Assembly (NCBI RefSeq): GCF_022179445.1
Contig: NZ_BPQU01000016.1
Location: 51,039 to 115,038, forward strand
Direction of reading: 5' to 3'
Length of the DNA: 64,000 nucleotides
DNA from: Methylobacterium mesophilicum
GTDB taxonomy: Bacteria; Pseudomonadota; Alphaproteobacteria; Rhizobiales; Beijerinckiaceae
The notes under the pieces were generated by a model. The model ran no database searches. It had not been told where the DNA came from and saw only the letters and a list, made by a program, of their open reading frames with translations. The number at the start of each line of letters is the position of its first letter. Position 1 is the first letter of the stretch. Of the stretch, positions 17,428 to 24,865 are shown in pieces. The position numbers and the translations under genes were made by a program.

Positions 17428-19131
17428 TCAGAAATCCCGCTGCACGCGTGCGCGCACCTGGATGACGTCGACGCTGCTGGCGGTGGCGACCGGGTTGGCG
17501 GGGTTGTTGACGTAGGCCGGGTTCTGGCCGGGGTAACGGCTCGTGTCGAGGATGCGGCCGCTCCGCGGTCCGTAGCGCGTGTAGATCGCCTCGACGCCGA
17601 TATCGAACTCCTTCACCGGCGACCAGATCAGGTTGGCGCCGACGACGAAGCGGTCGCTGTACCGCAAGACCGGGCTCAGGTCGAAGAATCGCGAACCGGG
17701 GGTGCCCGGTCCTGTCCCGGTCAGCCCGAAATAGGCGCCCTGTGCCGCGCGGGCGCCGCGGGCGAAGGCCAGGCCGCCGTAGGAGCCGAAGACGGCGGAG
17801 CGGACCGAGGGGGTCCAGTAGTGCAGCATCGAGGCCGTGAACGAGTAGCTCGCCGTCAAGGCGAGGCGATGGGTGAAGGGGTTGATCACGCCGTCGTTGA
17901 AGAACTGGGAGAAAGCCGCCCCCTGCACCGCGCTGGCCGCCTGCGCGTAGGGGCCGTTATAGGCCGGTACGCCGGTATACAACGCCGCGCCCTCTCCGTA
18001 GGCGCCCTGCAGGTAGAGCGTGTCGCCGGCCGCGATGGCGGGCAGGTTGACCTTCACGCCCCCCTGCACCGCCCAGCCGAACGCGGAGGCGGTTCCGCGC
18101 GGGGGGCGGCTGTTGCCCGGCGAGACGGGGGCGCCCAGGTTCGTTCCGGAGAACGAAACGCTGTCGAGCAGGCCGTGGTTGACCTCGTGCAGGGCCCCCG
18201 AGAGCTGCGCCGAGCCCCAGGATTGGTCGGAGCGCAGCACCCCGACGATGTCGGGTATCCGGCTGCGCTGGATCGTATCCACGAAGCCTACGCCCGTCGG
18301 GTTCCCGGCGGCGTCGAACCCGGCGAAGATCGGCGCGACGGGGCTTCCCGGCGAGAAGACCAGGGCGCCCGGACCGAGGTTCGACCGGAGGGCGGCGTTC
18401 TGGGACGAATAGACCGGCGTGCGTCGGAAGACCGGGTCCTCCACCGACAATGTGGCGGACAGGCCCTTGCCCACCGTCGCGGTGTAGGCGGCCAGGTTGG
18501 TCGAGGGGTTGTCCGAGCCCGTGGTGGCCACGATGAACTCGAAGTCGTGGGCATAGAAATCGAAGAACGAGGCCGCGCGCCCGGCGGTGAGGCCGGCGAA
18601 TTGGACGAAGGCCTTGTCGACGTTGAATTGCTGCTGGGCTCGCCCGAACGTGTCGATGCCGAGGGCCGGGTAGGCGCCGCCGATCCGGAGCAGCGCGCCG
18701 GCATGCATGGTGGGGAAGCCGGTCCGGCTCCCGGCATCGAGGCGGAGGAAGGAGCGCAGGGTGCCGTAGGCCGTCTGGGTCCGGGCGTCGAGGTTGATCC
18801 GGAGGCGGCCCTGGTAGCCGCTGTAATCCCCCGGCGTGGCGCCGGCATTGTTGCCGGAGCGGCTGTAGGCGGGCTGGTAGGCGTATTCGAAGCGCGCCCG
18901 GCCGGAGAGGCGCAGGCAGGTATCCGTACCGGGAATGAAGAAGAAGGCCTGACCATAGCTCGAGCAGATCCGCACGCTCTCGAAGCGCTGCGGTTTGCGC
19001 CGGTCCGGAAGTTCCGCCCCTTCGATGGGGAGGCTCAGCAACCCCGCGAAACCTGCCAGAAGGCTCCTCGTCACACGCTTCGGTCGATGGTTTCGGTCTT
19101 CCGCACACAACACCCGCATCGAGTCGACCAT
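17428..19131 (-). CDS. outer membrane porin (alphaproteobacterial Porin_2 type)
   Basis: This 567-residue protein has a hydrophobic export segment (SLLAGFAGLLSLPIEGAELP, about residues 23-42). The typical start of the mature porin follows: VRICSSYGQAFFFIPGTDTC then LRLSGRARFEY. Alternating beta-strand patterns run to the end and the C-terminal residue is Phe, the outer-membrane sorting signal. VRICxxxGxGFFxIPGTDTCL is characteristic of the porins of Hyphomicrobiales. It forms a trimeric channel for small solutes. The exact start is uncertain: ATG 19131 gives a long pre-signal, and internal Met codons are alternatives. Confidence 0.88.
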   Translation of the reverse strand: MVDSMRVLCAEDRNHRPKRVTRSLLAGFAGLLSLPIEGAELPDRRKPQRFESVRICSSYGQAFFFIPGTDTCLRLSGRARFEYAYQPAYSRSGNNAGATPGDYSGYQGRLRINLDARTQTAYGTLRSFLRLDAGSRTGFPTMHAGALLRIGGAYPALGIDTFGRAQQQFNVDKAFVQFAGLTAGRAASFFDFYAHDFEFIVATTGSDNPSTNLAAYTATVGKGLSATLSVEDPVFRRTPVYSSQNAALRSNLGPGALVFSPGSPVAPIFAGFDAAGNPTGVGFVDTIQRSRIPDIVGVLRSDQSWGSAQLSGALHEVNHGLLDSVSFSGTNLGAPVSPGNSRPPRGTASAFGWAVQGGVKVNLPAIAAGDTLYLQGAYGEGAALYTGVPAYNGPYAQAASAVQGAAFSQFFNDGVINPFTHRLALTASYSFTASMLHYWTPSVRSAVFGSYGGLAFARGARAAQGAYFGLTGTGPGTPGSRFFDLSPVLRYSDRFVVGANLIWSPVKEFDIGVEAIYTRYGPRSGRILDTSRYPGQNPAYVNNPANPVATASSVDVIQVRARVQRDF

Positions 19132-19556
19132 TCCACCATCCGCATTCCCCCCATGGAATCGGACGGATCGCGGCGCCGGATAATCCCGCGCGGTACCCCG
19201 GGGCCGGTCGAAGGGCCGATCGCGCGCGGCCCCGGTTTACCGCCGGGCGATCCTGCGCCAGGGCCGGGCCGAGGCCGGCTTCGGGGATCCGCTGAACCCG
19301 GAGGAATGGGAGGGGCGGGTCGGGCGGAGGCCATCCGTTCGCCAGTCGAATCTCACCGAAGCGGACCGGAGGCCATCGGCCATTCTGCGCCGCCTCCCGT
19401 TGCTCACACCCGATGGGAGCAGACGATTTCGCTGCCATCGATGCACGGCGCAAAGTGCGTCCCGGCCGATGACAAGGACCGCTGCATCGCCGGACGCACG
19501 CCGAGCCTGGCGCAGCGTTACACTTTGGACGCTGGCCATGGGCGGGAGGCCGTGTC
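19132..19556. other. intergenic region with an open frame lacking a start codon
   Basis: No complete gene is supported. On the plus strand one frame is open from the TAA at 19181-19183 to the TGA at 19574-19576, about 130 codons. It carries protein-like stretches such as EAGFGDPLNPEEWEGRV but has no ATG before 19469. It may be a decayed gene or GC-driven chance. Promoters for the divergent porin and rsgA genes must lie here. Confidence 0.4.
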
Positions 19557-20591
19557 ATGGCCAAGCCGGTGAATGATCATCCCGTCTGCCCTCATCCCGC
19601 GCAGCCTGCCAGCCTGGGTTGGTCCAGCTTCTTCGAGGACCAGCGGGGGGACGACGAGACCGATCTCGCCGCCATGCGGATCGCCACGGTCCACCGCTCC
19701 CGCCTGACCGCCCTGGCTCTCACCGGACCGGTCAAGCTGACGCTTCCGGTTCATACGAACACCGGCGACTTCGCGGTGGGCGATTGGGTGCTGGTCGATC
19801 CCCGGACCCAGACCCTGCACCGCCGCCTGGACCGCAGGTCGGTCCTGGAGCGCCGCACCGAAGGCGGCAGGATTCCGCAGGTGGCCGCGGCCAACGTCGA
19901 CACTTTGTTCATCGTCACATCCTGCAACGCGGATTTCAATCCTGCCCGGCTGGAGCGCTATCTGGCGCTGGCCAATCAGGGCGGCGCAAATCCGGTGATC
20001 CTGCTCACGAAGGCGGATACGGCGGCGGATGTGCGGACCTACCAGCACCAAGCCGCCGCGTTGCAGCGCGGGCTGGCCGTCGTGGCCGTCGATTCCCGCC
20101 TCCCGGAGGCTTCAAGCGCCTTATCGCCGTGGTGCGGCGTCGGACAGACCGTTGCACTGGTCGGCTCCTCCGGGGTCGGCAAGTCGACGCTGGTGAACAC
20201 CCTGACCGGCGTGAACGAGGCGGTCGCGCAGGAGACGGGAAGCATCCGCGCGCACGACGCGAAGGGGCGCCACACCACGACGTCGCGCTCGCTGCACGCC
20301 ATCGCGGGCGGCGGCTGGGTCATCGACACGCCCGGGATGCGAACGCTTCAGGTCAGCGACGCCGCCGACGGCATCGCGACCCTGTTCGCCGAGATCACCG
20401 AGTTGGCCCCCTCGTGCCGGTTCCGAGACTGCACGCATGCCCACGAACCCGGCTGCGCGGTGCGGGCCGCCGTCGCCAACGGCCAGCTGGATCCCGACAG
20501 GCTGACCCGATGGCGCAAGCTACTCACCGAGAACCTCGACAACGCCAAGGCGTCCAGCGGGCCGCGCGGCCGTCAGAATGCCGGCCGATAG
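19557..20591 (+). CDS. rsgA: small ribosomal subunit biogenesis GTPase RsgA
   Basis: This 344-residue circularly permuted GTPase has the motif order G4 (ILLTKAD), then G1 (VGSSGVGKSTLVNTL), G2 region (HTTTSRSLH) and G3 (VIDTPGMR). A C-terminal zinc site CRFRDCTHAHEPGCAV follows. An N-terminal OB-like domain precedes the GTPase. RsgA binds the 30S subunit and uses GTP hydrolysis in late ribosome maturation. The ATG at 19557 overlaps the end of an upstream open frame that lacks a start. Length and motifs are normal for the longer RsgA branch. Confidence 0.93.
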   Translation: MAKPVNDHPVCPHPAQPASLGWSSFFEDQRGDDETDLAAMRIATVHRSRLTALALTGPVKLTLPVHTNTGDFAVGDWVLVDPRTQTLHRRLDRRSVLERRTEGGRIPQVAAANVDTLFIVTSCNADFNPARLERYLALANQGGANPVILLTKADTAADVRTYQHQAAALQRGLAVVAVDSRLPEASSALSPWCGVGQTVALVGSSGVGKSTLVNTLTGVNEAVAQETGSIRAHDAKGRHTTTSRSLHAIAGGGWVIDTPGMRTLQVSDAADGIATLFAEITELAPSCRFRDCTHAHEPGCAVRAAVANGQLDPDRLTRWRKLLTENLDNAKASSGPRGRQNAGR

Positions 20592-20754
20592 CCTGTAGGT
20601 TTGCGTCGAAGCGAGATGCTGGAACAGGACCGCTATTCTCGGGTCCTTCCCCGGTCCGGCGGTTCGAAGAGCCGATGCTGCATGCCCCGGTACGCGCGAT
20701 GCGGTTGCCGGGGCCTGAAATTCACTTAACCTGCGGTAAGCGTTCGAAAAAATC

Positions 20755-20829
20755 TGGTGCCGGTGGAGAGGATCGAACTCCCGACCTTCGGTTTACAAAA
20801 CCGCTGCACTACCGCTGTGCTACACCGGC
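20755..20829 (-). tRNA. tRNA-Thr (anticodon TGT)
   Basis: Read on the minus strand, acceptor arms GCCGGTG and CACCGGC pair perfectly. The anticodon loop TTTTGTAAA gives anticodon TGT (threonine, ACA codons). The T loop GTTCGATCC is standard. The discriminator is A and CCA is encoded (20755-20757). A run of six T follows the 3' end on the minus strand. Confidence 0.95.
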
Positions 20830-21015
20830 CCACGACACGCTTGCTACCAGTCGCGGTGCCGCCGCTCAAGCCGGCCCGGGCGAGGATCCAGGGTCCGACC
20901 GAATGGCCTGTGCCAAGGCTGGTGCCATCTCCGGTGCCGGCGGGACAGGAAACGGCGCCAGATCCTTGAGGTGACGCGTTCAGGCCGAGCCGGCGTTTAG
21001 TCGGCGGCGCACGCT

Positions 21016-21393
21016 TCAGCGCCCGGAGCCGCGGACCAGGGCCTTCAGGCGCTGGTCCGCCCGGTCGATGCGCTCGGCGATGCCCCGGCGGATGCAGCGA
21101 TCGACGGAATCGCCGGCGTAGAAGCCGGTTGTCTTATCCTGGTGCCGGCAGGCCTGGATCGGCGGCCAAGCGACCACCGCCGCCACGACCAGCAATACGA
21201 TCAGGCTGTCGACGACGAGCCAGCCCTTCCAGCCGAGGCGGAAGCCACGCCGGCCGGCTGCCCGCGGGTTCCGCGGGCGGCGGCGACTCGCCGGGTCGGA
21301 GCCGAGCCGCGCCATGCGGGCGCGGAACTGGGCCTCCTCGAGCGCGTCGTGCCCGGTCACGGTGGAAGACGGGGGGAGGGGCTGGCTGGACAT
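21016..21393 (-). CDS. small single-pass membrane protein, unknown function
   Basis: About 125 residues from ATG 21393 (MSSQPLPPSS). A charged N-terminal part with EEAQFRARMARLG and basic RRPRNPRAAGRRG precedes one membrane helix (GWLVVDSLIVLLVVAAVVAW, about residues 68-87). A C-terminal domain follows with a Cys in IQACRHQD and another in SVDRCIRRG. The basic stretch before the helix suggests an N-inside orientation, placing the Cys pair in the periplasm. I do not recognise a family. The frame is open further upstream, but that extension has random composition. Confidence 0.55.
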   Translation of the reverse strand: MSSQPLPPSSTVTGHDALEEAQFRARMARLGSDPASRRRPRNPRAAGRRGFRLGWKGWLVVDSLIVLLVVAAVVAWPPIQACRHQDKTTGFYAGDSVDRCIRRGIAERIDRADQRLKALVRGSGR

Positions 21394-21639
21394 GCTGGGC
21401 TCGCGAAGATCGGGGCAACGGGCGAGCCCGGTCGCGATGCAATCGGGGTCGCCCTTCTGGGCTTGATGTGACGCGCTCGCCGACGCCGAGTCGGTAACCG
21501 TCCGGCGCAGCGCGCCGGATATCGGACCCGTCACGCTGCGATCGCCCCTTCATTCGCATCGTCGTTTTCGCGAAGGCCGGCGGCCCCCATTCAGGACGAT
21601 GCTCTCGGCGGGGTGCGGCGGGGCTTTCCCCCGCAGACC

Positions 21640-21933
21640 TCAATCGATCAGCCGCTTCAGCAGCGCGAAGTTGTCCTGGATCGAGAGGACGGTGCCGATC
21701 ATTTCGCCGCGCGCGCAGGCGCTCGCGCCGACCAGCCCCAGCCAGCTCCCCGGGGCGGGACGCGCGCTGCAATCGGCGACGCTGCCATAGAGGAGCATCG
21801 CCACCGGCAGGACGAAGATCGCAAGCTTGAGAAGACCGAACGCACGTCCGAAGACGCTCCTACGGGGACGCGGCGGCGCATCCCAGTCGTCGTCCCAATC
21901 CGCCTCGGGGGCGGCCCTGTCTCGACGGTCCAT
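21640..21933 (-). CDS. small membrane protein, unknown function
   Basis: About 97 residues from ATG 21933 (MDRRDRAAPEADWDDDWDAP). An acidic/Trp-rich N-terminus and a basic RPRRSVFGR segment precede a membrane helix (LLKLAIFVLPVAMLLYG). A C-terminal part with two Cys (VADCSARP, GASACARGE) follows. The frame is also open to ATG 21999. It lies on the same strand as cpdR and another small membrane protein gene. No family was recognised. Confidence 0.5.
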   Translation of the reverse strand: MDRRDRAAPEADWDDDWDAPPRPRRSVFGRAFGLLKLAIFVLPVAMLLYGSVADCSARPAPGSWLGLVGASACARGEMIGTVLSIQDNFALLKRLID

Positions 21934-22056
21934 CGCGCTGCCTTGCCCGGCCGGATCGATATTCGCCGCCGAAACTGACACGCTTTCGTGAAGCGCCACC
22001 TAAAACGGATGTTTAAAGGCGGATGAAATCGACGCCCGGTACCAGGACGCGCACCG

Positions 22057-22422
22057 TCAGGCGGCCAGCGCCCGTCTCACGGTGGCGCGCAAATCCGCCA
22101 GGGAGAACGGCTTCGTCAGCACGTCGGTGACGATCGCGTCGAGACCGCGGGCCCGCTCCCGCTGATCGGCGAAGCCGGTCATCAGCAGAATGGTCAGGTC
22201 CGGGAAGTCGCGCTTGGCGGCGAGCGCCAGCGCGATGCCGTCCATGAGCGGCATGCGGATGTCGGTCAGCATCAGGTCGAAGCCGCCATCGGCCTCGTTG
22301 AGCCGATCCAGCCCGTCGCTGCCGTCATTGGCGGTCACGACGGCGTGGCCGTCGATCTCAAGCCCCCGCTTGAGGAAGCCTCGGACGGTCTCTTCGTCAT
22401 CCACGAGGAGGATGCGCGCCAT
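22057..22422 (-). CDS. cpdR: CpdR-like single-domain response regulator
   Basis: This 121-residue receiver-only protein starts MARILLVDDEETVRGFLKRG, has its phospho-acceptor Asp in LMLTDIRMPLMDG, and ends with two Ala, as CpdR proteins do. In Caulobacter unphosphorylated CpdR brings ClpXP to the pole so that CtrA and other substrates are degraded, and the ChpT phosphotransferase controls it. The start and the FLKRGLEIDGHAV segment match that family better than other receivers. It is a monocistronic minus-strand gene. Assignment as the orthologue rests on motif resemblance only. Confidence 0.8.
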   Translation of the reverse strand: MARILLVDDEETVRGFLKRGLEIDGHAVVTANDGSDGLDRLNEADGGFDLMLTDIRMPLMDGIALALAAKRDFPDLTILLMTGFADQRERARGLDAIVTDVLTKPFSLADLRATVRRALAA

Positions 22423-22606
22423 GGGGTCCCGTAAACGTTCCTGATCCTGGGCCTGATTCGGAGGATGTCCCGCCAGGATGAGACTTCAGGCCTGCTTATG
22501 GATAACAGATCACGAACGGAACCGTTGCGCTGTCAAGGCACAACTCGGGAAAACAATCGCATCCCCATCCGCCGGGACGAAAATGCCGCGCCGTCCAGCG
22601 GACCGA

Positions 22607-23176
22607 TCACGCCTCGTCGAACAGGTCCGGATCGCCGCTGTCGAAATCGACCACGCCCACGAAGGGCAGTTGCCGGTAGGCGTGGGCGGCATCCATTCCG
22701 TAGCCGACTACGAACACGTCCGGGCAGGTGAAGCCGACGAAATCGGCGTCGATCGTCACCGCGCGCTTGCCCGGCTTCTCCAGGAGCACCGCGGTGAGCA
22801 CCCGCTTGGCGCCCCGTGCCATGAGCAGATCCTTGGCGAACACGACGGTCCGGCCGGATTCGAGGATGTCGTCCACCAGCAGCACGTCCCGCCCGCGCAC
22901 CTCGCTCTGCACGTCGCGCAGGATCTCGACCTGCCCGCTGGAGACCGTGCCCGTACGGTAGCTCGATAGGTGCACGAACTCGACCTGCGGCGACAGCCCC
23001 ACCCGGTGCAAGGCCCGGAGCAGGTCGGCGGCGAACATGAAGCTGCCCTTGAGCACGGCGACGACCAGAAGGTCCTCCGGGTTCGCCGACAGGATCTCCT
23101 GCGCCAGCTCGGTGTTGCGCTTGGCGATCGCCGCCTCGTCGAACAGGGGGCGGACGCGCCGCTCGGGGATGCTCAT
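22607..23176 (-). CDS. hpt: hypoxanthine phosphoribosyltransferase
   Basis: This protein of about 189 residues has the PRPP-binding motif VLLVDDILESGRTV and the family segments VLKGSFMFAADLL and FVHLSSYRTGTVSSG. VGFTCPDVFVVGYGMD near the C-terminus contributes to purine recognition. It makes IMP or GMP from hypoxanthine or guanine plus PRPP, recovering purines in the cytoplasm. I chose ATG 23176 (MSIPERRVRPL); the in-frame extension upstream is not conserved-looking. It is followed on the same strand by nothing close, and preceded by a tartrate dehydrogenase gene 111 bp away. Confidence 0.92.
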   Translation of the reverse strand: MSIPERRVRPLFDEAAIAKRNTELAQEILSANPEDLLVVAVLKGSFMFAADLLRALHRVGLSPQVEFVHLSSYRTGTVSSGQVEILRDVQSEVRGRDVLLVDDILESGRTVVFAKDLLMARGAKRVLTAVLLEKPGKRAVTIDADFVGFTCPDVFVVGYGMDAAHAYRQLPFVGVVDFDSGDPDLFDEA

Positions 23177-23287
23177 CTGACGGGTCCCGGAGGTTTCTTT
23201 TTTGTGCGGGCTCACCGCCGCGATCGAGACCGACCTTAACGCCCAGGACCCGCCGGGGGAACACCGGATCAAGCCGGCGGCCTGCCG

Positions 23288-24364
23288 TCAGCCGTTGTCG
23301 CCGCGGATCGCCGCGATCACCGCCTCCGTGACCGCGCGGGTCGTGGCCGTTCCGCCGAGATCGGGGGTGTGCAGGGCGGGATCGGCGGTGACGCGCTCGA
23401 CCGCGCGCATCAGCCGGTCGGCGGCGGGTTGTTCGCCGAGATGCTCGAGCATCTGGCAGGCGGTCCAGAAGGTCCCGACCGGGTTGGCGATGCCCTTGCC
23501 GGCGATGTCGAAGGCCGACCCGTGGATCGGCTCGAACATCGAGGGAAACCGGCGCTCCGGGTTGATGTTGGCGGTGGGCGCGATGCCGAGCGATCCCGCC
23601 AGGGCCGCCGCGAGGTCCGACAGGATGTCGGCGTGCAGGTTCGTCGCCACGATCGTGTCGAGGGTCTGGGGCTTCATGGTCATCCGCATGGTCATGGCGT
23701 CGACCAGCATCTTGTCCCAGGCCACGTCCGGGAAGTCGGCCGCGACCTCGGCGGCGATCTCGTCCCACATCACCATGGCGTGGCGCTGGGCGTTCGACTT
23801 CGTGACCACGGTGAGCAGCTTGCGCGGGCGCGTACGCGCCAGCGCGAACGCGTAGCGGATGATGCGCTCGACCCCCGAGCGGGTCATCATCGAGACGTCG
23901 GTGGCGACCTCGTTGGCATGGCCCTGATGGACCCGGCCGCCGACGCCGGCATACTCGCCCTCGGAATTCTCGCGCACGATCACCCAGTCGAGCTCCGGCC
24001 CGGTGACGTGGCGCAGGGGACTGGTGATGCCCGGCAGGATGCGGGTCGGCCGGACGTTGGCGTACTGGTCGAACGGCTGGCAGATGGCGAGCCGCAGGCC
24101 CCACAGGGTGATGTGGTCCGGCACGTCCGGCGCGCCGACCGCGCCGAAGAAGATCGCATCGTGGCCCTCGATCTGCGCCAGCCCATCCTTCGGCATCATG
24201 ACGCCGTGGGCCTTGTAGTAGTCCGAGCCCCAATCGAACCGGTCGAACGCGAATCCGAAGCTGCCGTCGCGCTCGGCGAGGGCGTCGAGCACTTCAATGC
24301 CGGCGGCGATGACCTCCTGGCCGATCCCGTCCCCCGGGATGGCGGCGATGCGGTACTGCTTCAT
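23288..24364 (-). CDS. tartrate/D-malate dehydrogenase family protein (copy 1)
   Basis: This 358-residue member of the isocitrate/isopropylmalate dehydrogenase family starts YRIAAIPGDGIGQEV. It has VRENSEGEYAGVGGR at the substrate site, TKSNAQRH, the metal-binding DAMTMRM region and the NAD-site segment FEPIHGSAFDIAGKGIANP. These features point to TtuC/DmlA-type enzymes, which oxidise and decarboxylate tartrate or D-malate with NAD and Mn2+. A paralogue with the same motif order lies at 26902-27993. The substrate is not decided by sequence. ATG 24364 is the natural start, directly before KQYRIAAIPGDG. Confidence 0.85.
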   Translation of the reverse strand: MKQYRIAAIPGDGIGQEVIAAGIEVLDALAERDGSFGFAFDRFDWGSDYYKAHGVMMPKDGLAQIEGHDAIFFGAVGAPDVPDHITLWGLRLAICQPFDQYANVRPTRILPGITSPLRHVTGPELDWVIVRENSEGEYAGVGGRVHQGHANEVATDVSMMTRSGVERIIRYAFALARTRPRKLLTVVTKSNAQRHAMVMWDEIAAEVAADFPDVAWDKMLVDAMTMRMTMKPQTLDTIVATNLHADILSDLAAALAGSLGIAPTANINPERRFPSMFEPIHGSAFDIAGKGIANPVGTFWTACQMLEHLGEQPAADRLMRAVERVTADPALHTPDLGGTATTRAVTEAVIAAIRGDNG

Positions 24365-24587
24365 GGCGTGGCCTCCGTTTCTGGGACCCTACGCCATTCA
24401 GGACGCGTCGGCGTCCCCCGCCAGGAGGGCACAGGGCCGTTTCCGCCTCGACAGCGATGCGTTGGCGCCCATCTCGGCCCCGCAAATCAGCCGGAGTGGG
24501 GGGACGCTCACAAGAGGCGAATGCCGAATGCGCGCTGCCCTACGCCGGCCGAACGATCGTTCTCGCGCGCCACGGGGCATCCGCAAA

Positions 24588-24622
24588 CGCAAAAGGGGTC
24601 GGCGATCCGCCAACCCCTTGCG
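24588..24622 (-). terminator. rho-independent terminator of tRNA-His
   Basis: On the minus strand, a stem of AAGGGGTTGGCG and GCCGACCCCTTTT closes around a short loop and ends in TTTT. It starts about 20 nt after the tRNA 3' end, in the right orientation and distance to stop tRNA transcription. Confidence 0.75.
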
Positions 24623-24639
24623 CCGTCGTCCTGAATGGA

Positions 24640-24716
24640 TGGTACCACCGCCCCGGCTCGAACGGGGGACCCCCAGATCCACAATCTGGTGCTCTAACCA
24701 ACTGAGCTACGGCGGC
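24640..24716 (-). tRNA. tRNA-His (anticodon GTG)
   Basis: On the minus strand the gene begins GCCGCCGTAGCTCAG. Its anticodon stem-loop CCAGATTGTGGATCTGG gives anticodon GTG, and it ends CGGTGGT plus ACCA with CCA encoded. The discriminator is A and the base before the first G is T, so neither C73 nor an encoded G-1 is present. That matches the unusual tRNA-His type known in many Alphaproteobacteria. A terminator follows. Confidence 0.95.
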
Positions 24717-24865
24717 ACTGGCGGGCGGTGTATCGTGGGCCGCGGCAGTTTTCAAGACGATGTGTGCAGGCTGATGCGGTGTCGGTGGACGCAGGGCGGA
24801 TTCGCCTCATAAGTGCACCGACAAAACCGCGCATCGGCCAGGGCGGATCGGGGGTAGGGGCGAGC

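Noticed and set aside
20725..20740. TTAACCTGCGGTAAG near tRNA-Thr as a CtrA box
   Set aside because: Only one half-site is exact, and no gene starts nearby in a suitable direction.
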